Assembly: GCA_028583605.1 (NCBI GenBank)
Contig: CM053337.1
Location: forward strand, 21,320,264 to 21,384,263
Reading direction: 5' to 3'
DNA: 64,000 bases
Origin: Dastarcus helophoroides
Lineage: Eukaryota > Arthropoda > Insecta > Coleoptera > Bothrideridae
The notes below the pieces were generated by a model. The model had not been told where the DNA came from. It saw only the letters and a program-made list of their open reading frames with translations, and searched no databases. Both the position numbers and the translations under genes were made by a program. This document shows positions 1-9,125 of the stretch, one piece after another; the first letter of the stretch is position 1; the number at the start of each line of letters is the position of its first letter.

Positions 1-134
1 AAAGTGAAAGAGAGAAGAGAAAGGAGAGAGAAAGAGAGAGAGAGAGAGAAAGAGAAAGAGAGAGGGAGCGAGAGAGGGGAGAAAGAGAGATAAGAGAGAG
101 GAAAGTGAAAGAGAGAAGAGAAAGGAGAGAGGAA

Positions 135-204
<70 letters not shown>
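1..204. repeat. (GA)n purine microsatellite at the end of the upstream intron
   Basis: The first 200 bases are almost only A and G on the plus strand, dominated by AGAGAG runs. A block beginning aaagtgaaagagagaagaga occurs at 1 and again near 104, so the tract contains an approximately 103-bp internal duplication. It lies just upstream of the polypyrimidine tract and acceptor of the first exon. GAGAG is the core bound by GAGA-factor-type proteins in insects, but nothing here shows that this tract is bound. Confidence 0.9.
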
Positions 205-278
205 TGTCTTAAATGTGGTTCTTCTACTGCACCATTCATCTTATGCATATTTTCTAATTACTGTTATTTTTTTTTCAG

Positions 279-389
279 TGCCACCGCAAAAGATCGTAAT
301 AACCAACGAATCCGGGCTGCCATTGACATCTGTCGTCGGTCCATTTCCAGAAGGTGCCTCTTTCTCTCTCAGATGCGACGTATACGGAG
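279..389 (+). CDS. Sidestep-family Ig domain, first half (internal exon)
   Basis: This internal exon of 111 nt encodes 37 residues (codon 1 is completed by the previous exon). The protein is probably a Sidestep-type transmembrane Ig-superfamily receptor; in Drosophila, Side proteins guide motor axons by binding Beaten-path proteins. Visible marks are VPPQKIVI at the start, a linker-like opening seen before the second Ig domain of this family, then GPFPEGASFSLRC with the first Ig cysteine at residue 33, and DVYG. N-E-S at residues 10-12 is an N-glycosylation sequon. The acceptor is a T-rich tract ending in CAG at 276-278, with a possible branch site in tttctaattac (251-261). The donor is G|GTGAGT at 389/390. 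Both flanking introns are phase 1. The downstream partner exon is 55.5 kb away. Family assignment rests on motif recognition and not on a search; which Side paralogue it is cannot be told. Confidence 0.88.
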
Positions 390-780
390 GTGAGTTTCAA
401 ACTATTTTATTTTCTTTATCGAATTTTCATTTAAAAAACACACTCAGCAAATATTACCCTACAAAATCGGGAAAGTGTAAATAATAAATGACTTCGAACC
501 TTATTAAATGACCCGCACACCGAGGCATCAAATTTTCATGAGGGCTCGTCTAATATTGATTGATAACATAGTGACAATGTCCCAAATGCCCGTCCGGCGT
601 TTAGCCGGCCAGACAATGAATATTTTCGTTGAAATATTAATAGGGACACTGCATTAAGGCTACGGTTACGTAAGCCATTTTGTTAACGAGGGCGAATTAG
701 AGAGAGCTAAAAGGGGTGTTCAACAGGTACCCACAATTTCTTGCGACTTATTTTATCAGTTACGAACATTACAGTGGCTA
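390..780 (+). other. Unique 5' part of the giant intron
   Basis: This is non-repetitive sequence of ordinary composition right after the donor. It contains a short GC-rich dyad around cccgtccggcgtttagccgg (589-608). No open reading frame of interest, RNA gene or transposon signature was seen. First-part intron sequence of long neuronal genes often carries enhancers, but nothing here proves that. Confidence 0.5.
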
Positions 781-2085
781 TTGTGTTAATTTTTAAATTA
801 TAAAAATTATTTTAAAAGTAAAAATTCAAAACTAAAGAAAAATTTAAGCAAAAATTTATTTCAATTGTTTTCTTCAAAATTGCTTTTAAAATTTCTCTAA
901 AAGGGACTGGCCTTGGTTATCTTCAAAAATTGAAATACAAATCTTGTCCCCTAAAATCCCTCTAAAGACGACAGCTTGACTATCGAAACGCGTTAGAGCA
1001 ACCATTGGTATGTTTTTTAATCTTTCTTGGTTTCAGGGTACAAGATTTGTATTTCAATGTTTAAAGATCGAAATTTCTAAAAAATTAAGATCTTTAGAAA
1101 AAGTGGAAATTTCCAAAATAGTTGAAATGTTGAAAATGGCAAAATTTTAAAAATTTCGAAATTTTGAAAATGTCGAAATTATAAAAAATAAAGATTTCTA
1201 AAAAAATCAAGGTTTTAAAAAGAAATGTTGGAAAAAGTAAAAATTTTGAATTACCAGATTTTCAAAAAAAAATCGAAACAAGGACGCCATAATTTTTGCA
1301 GCAATAAATTTGAAAACAAATCAAAATTTTCACAGGGAATTCAGCATTAAAAAAGTACTATTAAAGTGCCAAAATTTCCAAAAAGGTGGAATTTTCAAAA
1401 AAGTTAAAATTTTTAAAAAAAACCGGATATCTTAAATAAAAAATCGCTAAACAAAACAAAATTTTTACAAATCCAAAATTTCAAAAAATATAAAAAAGAG
1501 CCAAATTTTAGAATTAATCCAAATTCGAAAAGAAATCAAAATTTTTAAAAAACTAGAAAACTTGATGAAAAAGAGTAAATTTAAAATTGTTGGAATTTTT
1601 GAAAAGCAAAAATTTTTAAATAAGATGGAAATTTCAATAAAAGTCGTATTTTTCAAAAAGTTGAAATAAGTCAAAAGCTTGAAATAGTAAACATTTTTAG
1701 TCAAACTTTTCAGTAAAAGAGGCGAAGATTTAAAAAATAAAATTAAATTTTCCAAAAAGAAAATTATAATGTAGTAGAATTTTGACTAAATTTGGAGTAA
1801 TTTTTTTTAGCAAAGTGAAATTTTTAAAATAAAGGTCACATTTTGAGAGAGAATCGAGATTTAAACAAAAGTGAAAATTTCGAAGAAAAAAATTTAATAT
1901 GTCGAAGCTTTCAAAAAGGTCAATGATTTAAAAAAATTAACATTTTTTGAAAAAAAATTTAAAAGAGAGTAGACATTTTCAAAGGGGACAAAGATAAAAA
2001 ATTAATATTTTCCAAAAAGAAATTGCAAATGAGTTGAAATTTTCAAAAACTAAATTTTTTAGAAAATTTAGAATTCTTAATTAAG
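780..2085. repeat. AT-rich degenerate repeat (GTCGAAATTT-type)
   Basis: Long runs of A and T are punctuated by recurring pieces such as aaattttgaaaaagtcgaaatttc at irregular spacings of about 20-35 bp. The same texture returns at 4740-5217, 7735-9125, 11790-19490, 38976-39690 and 53166-54400. In parts (12940-13990 and 18570-19490) it appears as the reverse complement, tttcgactttttt and similar. It looks like an old, decayed minisatellite. Short frames inside it are A/T-driven and not genes. Confidence 0.7.
901..1065. mobile_element. Foldback (MITE-like) element F, copy a, degenerate
   Basis: This is a diverged copy of a dispersed palindromic family. Its left arm reads ...ccttggttatcttcaaaaattgaaatacaaatcttgtcccc, the right arm ...cgaaacgcgttagagcaacc...ggtttcag...acaagatttgtatttca. 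The centre is shortened. It has no coding capacity. The same family occurs near 8024, 12707, 13291, 16258, 18000, 20296, 33535, 36684 and 53363. Confidence 0.75.
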
Positions 2086-2148
2086 TTTGTTTGGGTAATC
2101 TATAAAAGATTGTCAATCCTTAACGAAAAAAGATAACTGAGAATCTGA
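2071..2148 (+). repeat. Left copy of 78-bp direct repeat bracketing the microsatellite
   Basis: The segment gaattcttaattaagtttgt... through agattgtcaatccttaacga... to gaatctg is repeated at 4611-4689 with only a few differences. The two copies lie 2.54 kb apart in the same orientation, immediately outside the hexamer/octamer field. Confidence 0.85.
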
Positions 2149-3024
2149 TGATGAAATGAAAATCTGAATGAAGATGAAGGTGAAGGTAAAGGTAAAGGTA
2201 AAGGTAAAGGTAAAGGTAAAGGTAAAGGTAAAGGTAAAGGTAAAGGTAAAGGTAAAGGTAAAGGCAAAGGTAAAGGTAAAGGTAAAGGTGAAGGTGAAGG
2301 TGAAGGTGAAGGTGAAGGTGAAGGTGAAGGTGAAGGTGAAGGTGAAGGTGAAGGTGAAGGTGAAGGTGAAGGTGAAGGTGAAGGTGAAGGTGAAGGTGAA
2401 GGTGAAGGTGAAGGTGAAGGTGAAGGTGAAGGTGAAGGTGAAGGTGAAGGTGAAGGTGAAGGTGAAGGTGAAGGTGAAGGTGAAGGTGAAGGTGAAGGTG
2501 AAGGTGAAGGTGAAGGTGAAGGTGAAGGTGAAGGTGAAGGAGGTGAAGGTGAAGGTGAAGGTGAAGGTGAAGTTGAAGTTGAAGTTGAGGATGGTGATGG
2601 GGATCGGGATCGGGATGGGGATGGGGATGAGGATGAGGATGAGGATGAGGATGGGGATGAGGATGGGGATGGGGATGAGGATGAGGATGAGGATGAGGAT
2701 GAGGATGAGGATAAGGATGAGGATGAGGATGAGGATGAGGATAAGGATGAGGATGAGGATGAGGATGAGGATGAGGATGAGGATGAGGATGAGGATGAGG
2801 ATGAGGATGAGGATGAGGATGAGGATGAGGATGAGGATGAGGATGAGGATGAGGATGAGGATGAGGATGAGGATGAGGATGAGGATGAGGATGAGGATGA
2901 GGATGAGGATGAGGATGAGGATGAGGATGAGGATGAGGATGAGGATAACGATGAGGATGACGATGAGGATGACGATGAGGATGACGATGAGGATGACGAT
3001 GAGGATGACGATGACGATGAGGAA
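2149..3024 (+). repeat. Hexanucleotide microsatellite blocks (GGTAAA, GGTGAA, GATGAG, GATGAC)
   Basis: Successive blocks share a 6-bp period. GGTAAA occupies about 2185-2286. GGTGAA is uninterrupted from 2287 to 2538 (42 copies). A transitional GTTGAA/GGGATC/GATGGG stretch follows to about 2650, then GATGAG to about 2943 with a few GATAAG variants, then alternating GATGAC/GATGAG to about 3020. Each dominant hexamer differs from the next by one or two bases. Open frames exist through this tract on both strands only because the repeat lacks stops in several frames. Confidence 0.95.
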
Positions 3025-3630
3025 GATGAAGATGAAGATGAAGATGAAGATGAAGATGAAGATGAAGATGAAGATGAAGATGAAGATGAAGATGAAGATG
3101 AAGATGAAGATGAAGATGAAGATGAAGATGAAGATGAAGATGAAGATGAAGATGAAGATGAAGATGAAGATGAAGATGAAGATGAAGATGAAGATGAAGA
3201 TGAAGATGAAGATGAAGATGAAGATGAAGATGAAGATGAAGATGAAGATGAAGATGAAGATGAAGATGAAGATGAAGATGAAGATGAAGATGAAGATGAA
3301 GATGAAGATGAAGATGAAGATGAAGATGAAGATGAAGATGAAGATGAAGATGAAGATGAAGATGAAGATGAAGATGAAGATGAAGATGAAGATGAAGATG
3401 AAGATGAAGATGAAGATGAAGATGAAGATGAAGATGAAGATGAAGATGAAGATGAAGATGAAGATGAAGATGAAGATGAAGATGAAGATGAAGATGAAGA
3501 TGAAGATGAAGATGAAGATGAAGATGAAGATGAAGATGAAGATGAAGATGAAGATGAAGATGAAGATGAAGATGAAGATGAAGATGAAGATGAAGATGAA
3601 GATGAAGATGAAGATGAAGATGAAGATGAA
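3025..3630 (+). repeat. (GATGAA)101 perfect hexanucleotide array
   Basis: This is 606 nt of GATGAA repeated 101 times with no interruption that I can see. The plus-strand RNA would be a purine-rich GAA-type repeat resembling exonic splicing enhancers. Read as protein it would be (DE)n or (MK)n; the third frame is closed by TGA. No start context or splice sites support translation. Confidence 0.97.
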
Positions 3631-4610
3631 GATAAAGGTAAAGGTGAAGGCAAAGAGGAAGAGAAAGAGAAAGAAGAGGAAGAGGAAGAGGAAGAGAAAG
3701 AGAAAGAGAAAGAGGAAGAGGAAGAGGAAGAGAGGAAGAGAGGAAGAGAGGAAGAGAGGAAGAGAGGAAGAGAGGAAGAGAGGAAGAGAGGAAGAGAGGA
3801 AGAGAGGAAGAGAGGAAGAGAGGAAGAGAGGAAGAGAGGAAGAGAGGAAGAGAGGAAAAGAGGAAAAGAGGAAAAGAGGAAAAGAGGAAAAGAGGAAAAG
3901 AGGAAAAGAAGAAAAGAGGAAAAGAGGAAGAGAGGAACAGAGGAACAGAGGAAGAGAGGAAGAGAGGAAGAGAGGAAGAGAAGAAGAGAGGAAGAGAGGA
4001 AAAGAGGAAGAGAGAAAGAGAGGAAGAGAGGAAGAGAGGAAGAGAGGAAGAGAGAAAGAGAGGAAGAGAGGAAGAGAGGAAGAGAGGAAGAGAGGAAGGA
4101 GAAGGGGAAGGGTAAGAGGAAGAGGAAGAGGAAGAGGAAGAGGAAGAGGAAGAGAAAGAGGAAATGGAATGGAAAAGGAAGAAGAATAGGAAGAGACAGG
4201 AGTAGGGGAAGAAAAAGGGGAAGAGGAAGTAAAAGAGTAAGAAAAATGGGAAGAGGAAGAAGAAGAGAAAGAGAAGGAGAAGAAAAAATAGGAAAAGGAA
4301 AAGAAAAACATAAAAGAAGAGAAGAAGGAACAGGAAGAGAAAGAAAAAAGAAGGAAAAAGAGAAATAAAAAGAAATCAAAGGAGAAGAAGAAGAAAAAAA
4401 AGAAGAGAAGAAGGAGAGAAAGAGAAAGAGGAACAGAAAGAAACAGAGCAAGAGAAAGATTTGAAGAAAGTGGAAGATGACAAGAAGTAGGAAGAGGAAG
4501 AGGAAGAGTAAGAGTAAGAGAAAAAGAAAAAAAAGAGAAAGAGAAAACGAAAAAGAAAGAGGAAGGAGGAAGAGATAGAGAAAGAGGAAGAGGAAGAGCT
4601 AGAGGGAGAA
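3631..4610 (+). repeat. Polypurine tract with 8-bp period (GAGAGGAA-type)
   Basis: This is close to 1 kb of almost pure A/G on the plus strand. After a short hexamer remnant (gataaaggtaaaggtgaagg) it becomes GAGGAA/GAGAAA hexamers. From about 3730 to 4095 it is an 8-bp repeat, AGAGGAAG, with AGGAAAAG variants around 3855-3930, then irregular GA-rich sequence to about 4610. Long homopurine-homopyrimidine mirror-type tracts can form intramolecular triplexes. The minus-strand serine/leucine/phenylalanine-rich open frames are artefacts of this composition. Confidence 0.93.
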
Positions 4611-4689
4611 GAAAGTTCTTAATAAAGTTTGTTTGGGGTAATCTATAAAAGATTGTCAATCCTTAATGAAAAAAGTAACTGAAAATCTG
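4611..4689 (+). repeat. Right copy of the direct repeat bracketing the microsatellite
   Basis: It matches 2071-2148: agttcttaataaagtttgtt, then tctataaaagattgtcaatc, then gaaaatctg. Sharp homology begins right where the polypurine tract ends. Confidence 0.85.
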
Positions 4690-5217
4690 GACATGTGGAA
4701 GAAGCAACTGTGGGAGAAAATACGACTCAATAGGAATGGAATCAATAAGGTTATTAAATTTTCAAAATAAAGTCAACATTTTGAGAGGCCATTGAAAATT
4801 GAAAAAATGTGAAAATTTCAAAAAAAAAATTGAAACGTAGCAAAGTTTTAAAGAGATCAAAACAAACCTATCAACGGTTTTGAAGCCAAAATCTTCAAAA
4901 TAAATCAAAATTGCCAGAGAGAATTCGACATTTTTAAAAAAGATCGAAATAAAAAAAAAAGTGCCAGAGGTAATGTAATTTATTTAAGAAATTTGTGATT
5001 TTTAAAAAGTTTTGAAACAAGTGAAAAATTTGGAAAAGGACAAAAAGCCAAAATTTTTAAATGAGATTAACGTTTTTAAACTATATGTGAAAATTTTAGA
5101 ATGTCAAAATATTGATGAAATTTTTATTAAAATTTGAAGTCTTGAATTAGAGAAGATTTTGAGATAATCCAGTTTTCTAAAAATACAAGAAAGAATTTTA
5201 AATTATATATTCCTACG
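4690..5217. repeat. AT-rich degenerate repeat
   Basis: The texture is the same as at 780-2085 (tttcaaaaaaaaaattgaaa and similar). No gene or transposon end was seen. Confidence 0.6.
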
Positions 5218-5505
5218 TGTTATCAGTTCGAAAATTAAAACTTGTGAATTGTAGACACTACAATTATAATTCACTTAACTATCAGACTATCTAACTATCT
5301 GACTATCTCACTGACTAACTCGAGAGAAAGACGACCGCGTAGTTATACCGTTCCGGTTTCTGGAACGGATCTCCACACATATCGAGCTGGCGCTTGCTGA
5401 AACTTCTAGAATGCTTGTCTGTCGCTTCCCAATATTAAATGTTTCCAGAGAGTTCCTTACTGTACACAAGCACTAATGCAAATTTTATAACTACATTTTG
5501 TTACA
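5218..5505 (+). mobile_element. Possible diverged solo LTR related to the one at 47334
   Basis: It begins TGTTATCAG and ends TTGTTACA, like the better-preserved LTR at 47334-47705. Shared internal pieces include CTGACTAACTCGAGAGAAAG against CTGACTTGAGGGAAAG, a GTTCCGGTTTCTGGAAC / GGCTCCCGGCTCCTAGAAC block, and TTCTAGAATGCTTGTCTGTC against TTCTGAAACGTTTATCTGTC. No target-site duplication was found. It may be an older member of the same LTR family; boundaries are approximate. Confidence 0.45.
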
Positions 5506-7510
5506 TTTTATTAAACTGTAGCCTTTGCTACAGTGGACACACTGGCAAATTCCTAGAACATTCAGAAATACGTCCCCTCAAAACAAATATTGTCCTGTCA
5601 AAGTATTTTTATCATTTTCATAAATAGTCCTGGAGTGTAAGGCGGACCATATAATATAAATCTATTTTAAGAGATTGTCCACAGTTTACAGTAGGTGTAA
5701 ACCATAGAATTTTAAATTTAAAACTCTATGGCGTAAACGTATTTTTCTAAATTTGACGAAGTGCGAGGCTCGCTTAATTTTACAAGAAGGGCAACGTGTA
5801 AAAGCTAATTGGCGCGATGTTAACAAATTACACAGACTATTTGAATTAACAAAACGAGGTAATTCGTCCAAATGAAGACAAATAACGAAACGGCGACGTA
5901 TTAAAATGAGTAAATTAACCGTGGCATCGTTAAATATCCCCCTACCTGGTCTAATTCTATCGCCTTAGAAGCGGGGGCGGCATAATTTAAAATTATTTGT
6001 GTCGAGAAATAAAACAAAATGAAAAATTACCGCAAAACATCCAAGATAATGCCGCGCCTGAAATCCTGAAAGACTTGCACCAGCAGCCGTTGTAACGTCG
6101 AACGGTAAATAGGGCAATTTAAATTCCTTTGTATTACACGTACTTTTTATGATATAAACGTGTGGAATCGCTTCGACTATTTCGAGCAGTAAAAGTATTA
6201 GTTTTCTGACGTGACGGTACCTAAATAGACAATATTTTCGCAATAAATACGTCGAGGGAATCGGCCGGAGGCGGCGGCGCGCCGTAAAAATGCGATCGGA
6301 ATTTTATCAAATCCTCAATTTATTGCATATTCGAAAATCCGTTATGCAAACAGATTTGTCACCGATACTGGCAAAAATATAGAGATTTCTTTGATTTTTC
6401 GAGAGCAGGAAATTAAAGATAGAGTCAATTCAGCCCAAGAATGGGATTTTGCTAAATTTAATTCAATAAGTGCATAGTTGGACGAGTGAATTTATTTTTA
6501 ATTTTAGGGTTTTCAGTTGACTGGTTTTCAGGGGTAATTAGTAAAACCTCGTTATCGGTAATTCGGGCGCAAAATTTGAGGATGTGGAGCATGCGGTGCC
6601 ATATGCATCACAACAATATGAAAGAAACTTGGCACATAAAACTGCAATAAAGTCTAACAGCCCGTGGCGCACGTGCAAACTTAATTGGCGATAAATTCTC
6701 TATTGGAGCGATTCATCATCTAATTAATAATTAAGAAGTTATAAAGTATTGAAAGCTAAAGTGGAGGAACACGTAAGACATAAAGTTGGAGACCATAATC
6801 ATAAATCCGGGCACCGGAGGCCGGAAGCACACTTTACACCTCTGACGTTAAAGTCGGATATTAAATCAACTCACTCAATGTCGCCCCGGTCTCTTCAAAT
6901 TCCAGATTTATATCGGCATCACATGACGTTAGTGCAACTTTTATATTAAAGACGTTACGGCCGAAATTTATTTCCATCCTCTCTCGACGTTCGCATCGAT
7001 ATTACACGTAAATAAGTCCAAAGGCGACGGCTTTATTTGCAGGATAAAATCGACGTTAAATGGCGGATGCGCCGGGATTCGGACGATGTTGGGCTTGCAC
7101 TTTAACCCAAAGCAATTCAGATTAAGGATAATCGATGTTCATGAAACATTTATGTCAATGAAGCTTTAACGTCGATATTGGAGGCTGTAAAACTCTACAA
7201 TTAATGAAGAGGAAGACAATGACATTCACACTCTAATTAGCGAGCATACTTTCAGGTATTTCAGTTCGTCTCTTCTAGTTAAGATGTCATTCGATTCGAA
7301 ATGGTATCTATAATCTTTTTGAAAAAGTTGGTGCTCGAAAAATGGTCAAAATTATAAACAACTGCGACGTGCTCCGGCTTCGCCCGGATGGACAGTGTCC
7401 TGTGCATTTTTTTCAGAATAACTCATTTCAGTATTCGCGTCTACAGTACATTTTTTAAAATACTTCGTCATGAGTTCATGTCGATTTTTAGCATTCGCTG
7501 ATTTTTAAAG
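5506..7510 (+). other. Island of ordinary, mixed-composition intron sequence
   Basis: About 2 kb without the surrounding repeat texture and with normal GC pockets, for example ggccggaggcggcggcgcgc at 6262-6281. Short open frames here show no family resemblance or splice context. A short GC-rich piece, gtgctccggcttcgcccgga near 7369, resembles fragments seen in insect dispersed repeats, but I cannot name it. The island is a candidate regulatory region. Confidence 0.45.
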
Positions 7511-7690
7511 ACTAGTGATGTGCAAAGCAAGATTTCTCATCTTACTATCTAAGTTCTTGTCTTGTCTTGCTGAGCAAGACTTGTCTTGTCTTGCGGAACA
7601 AGACAAGAAGTTGCTCAGCAAGACTAGACAAGAAGTTGTTTTATTTCTTACCATGCTAGCAAGCAGACCGGTCGCGCACTCATAAGCAGC
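7511..7690. repeat. Foldback of CTTGT repeats, possible hAT-type MITE
   Basis: It contains arms of 24 nt at 7555-7578 and 7611-7634 that are reverse complements with one mismatch, built on CTTGTCTTG units with a 32-nt loop. The left edge, tagtgatgtgcaaagcaaga, resembles hAT-like termini (TAGTGATGTGC), but no matching right terminus or 8-bp target duplication was seen. Confidence 0.5.
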
Positions 7691-7734
7691 CCTTGTACAA
7701 ACTTTGACATAACGCCCCCTTTAAATTAAGTTAA

Positions 7735-9125
7735 AAAAATTTCGGAAAAAATGTCGAATTTTCGATCAACTTCCAAAATTACGAGTAAAAAAATAAAAAG
7801 TGATTGCAAATTTATCCTTGAGAAAATCGACTTTCAAAAGCAATTCAGAATTGGTAAAGAATCTCGAATTTCAAAGTTTAAAAATATTTCAGTTCTGAAT
7901 TTCGAGCTAAAATCTCCAGAAAAATGGGAAATATCGAAAGTTTTTATTAAAATTTCGATTTCTAACTTTTTTTTATTTCTTTAAGATTTAAAAGGATGTT
8001 TTAAATGTTAACGTTGAAGGGAAAAATTGAAATACAAATCTTGTCCCATGAAACCAAGAAAAATTAAAAAACACAACAAAGGTTGCTCTAACGCGTTTCG
8101 ACTTCAAACTCGAAATGTTAACTTTGAACTGGAAAATAAATTCGACTTTTAAAATCGAATATTTGATTTTATTATGAAATTTCATCTTTCAAAATTCCGA
8201 GTTGCGAGATTTAAAACTTAAATTTCAATGATGGCTTTTTCTTTGATTTGACACAATAATCTTTTTTGGTTTTCTTTTAAAGTAACTAATTTCTCAATTA
8301 CGAGGGATTCTTAAGTCAAAAAGAAATAAGGTTAAATCCTAATTTCAAAATTTCATCCTTCTCAGAATTCACATCTGACATTTGAGAAAGACGACAGTAA
8401 AACATAAACAAAAAAAAAAGGAAAAATGTCGAGATTTTCGAAATTGTCAAAAAAAAATTCGAAATTTTGGAAAATTTCGAAATTTTTATAGACATTTCAA
8501 AATAAAGCTAAAATTTTGAGAAGAGGTCTAAACTTAAAAAATATGTTATTATTTCTAACATATCGACGTTTTAAAAAATCGGCGTTTAAAAAAATTTGAG
8601 GTTAAAAAAAATCGCCGTTTAAAAAAATCGACGTTTAAAAAAAACCAAAAATTTGGAGACGTGGCACAATTTTCAAAAAAAATGGAAACTTTATAAACTT
8701 TAGACAGTATAGTCTAAAATTTCAAAATTATGTTTATTCAAACTTAAAATATAATATTAAAAATAAAGTTGAAATATCGGAGCTTGGGACAGGTAAAATT
8801 TTTTAAAAATGGTCAAACATGTTTTAAAAAGGTCGACATTTTTAAAAAGTCAAAATTGAAACAAATTTTACTAATTTTAATAAAATGTGAACACAATTTC
8901 GAATACAAAAAGGACGGGATTTCGAAAAACGACGTATTTCGAAGAAAGAATCAAAATTTCGAGAAATGACGTATTTTGAGAAAAGAATCAAAATTTCGAG
9001 GAATAAAATATGTCAGAATTTTAAATAAGGTTTAATATTTCTAAAAAAATAGCCATGGTTGAAAAAATATGTAAAAAGAGACAACTTTATGAAAAGGTCC
9101 AGATTTTTAAGTTTAATTATGTTGG
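7735..9125. repeat. AT-rich degenerate repeat with half of a foldback element
   Basis: Contains GTCGAAATTT-type pieces. Positions 8024-8101 are one arm of foldback element F (ttgaaatacaaatcttgtcc to aggttgctctaacgcgtttc). From about 8645 to 9145 is the first copy of a roughly 480-bp block (marked by gacgtggcacaattttcaaa, tatgtttattcaaac, and gacaactttatgaaaa) that recurs at 9430-9870 and 11795-12305, each time ending at a satellite A boundary. Confidence 0.65.

Noticed and set aside
2100..4659. Very long open frames (over 600 codons) on both strands
   Set aside because: They consist of dipeptide or homopolymer runs (MK, RM, KV, S, FI, LI, TF) dictated by hexamer and octamer repeats without stop codons. 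There is no start context, splice site or non-repeat domain.
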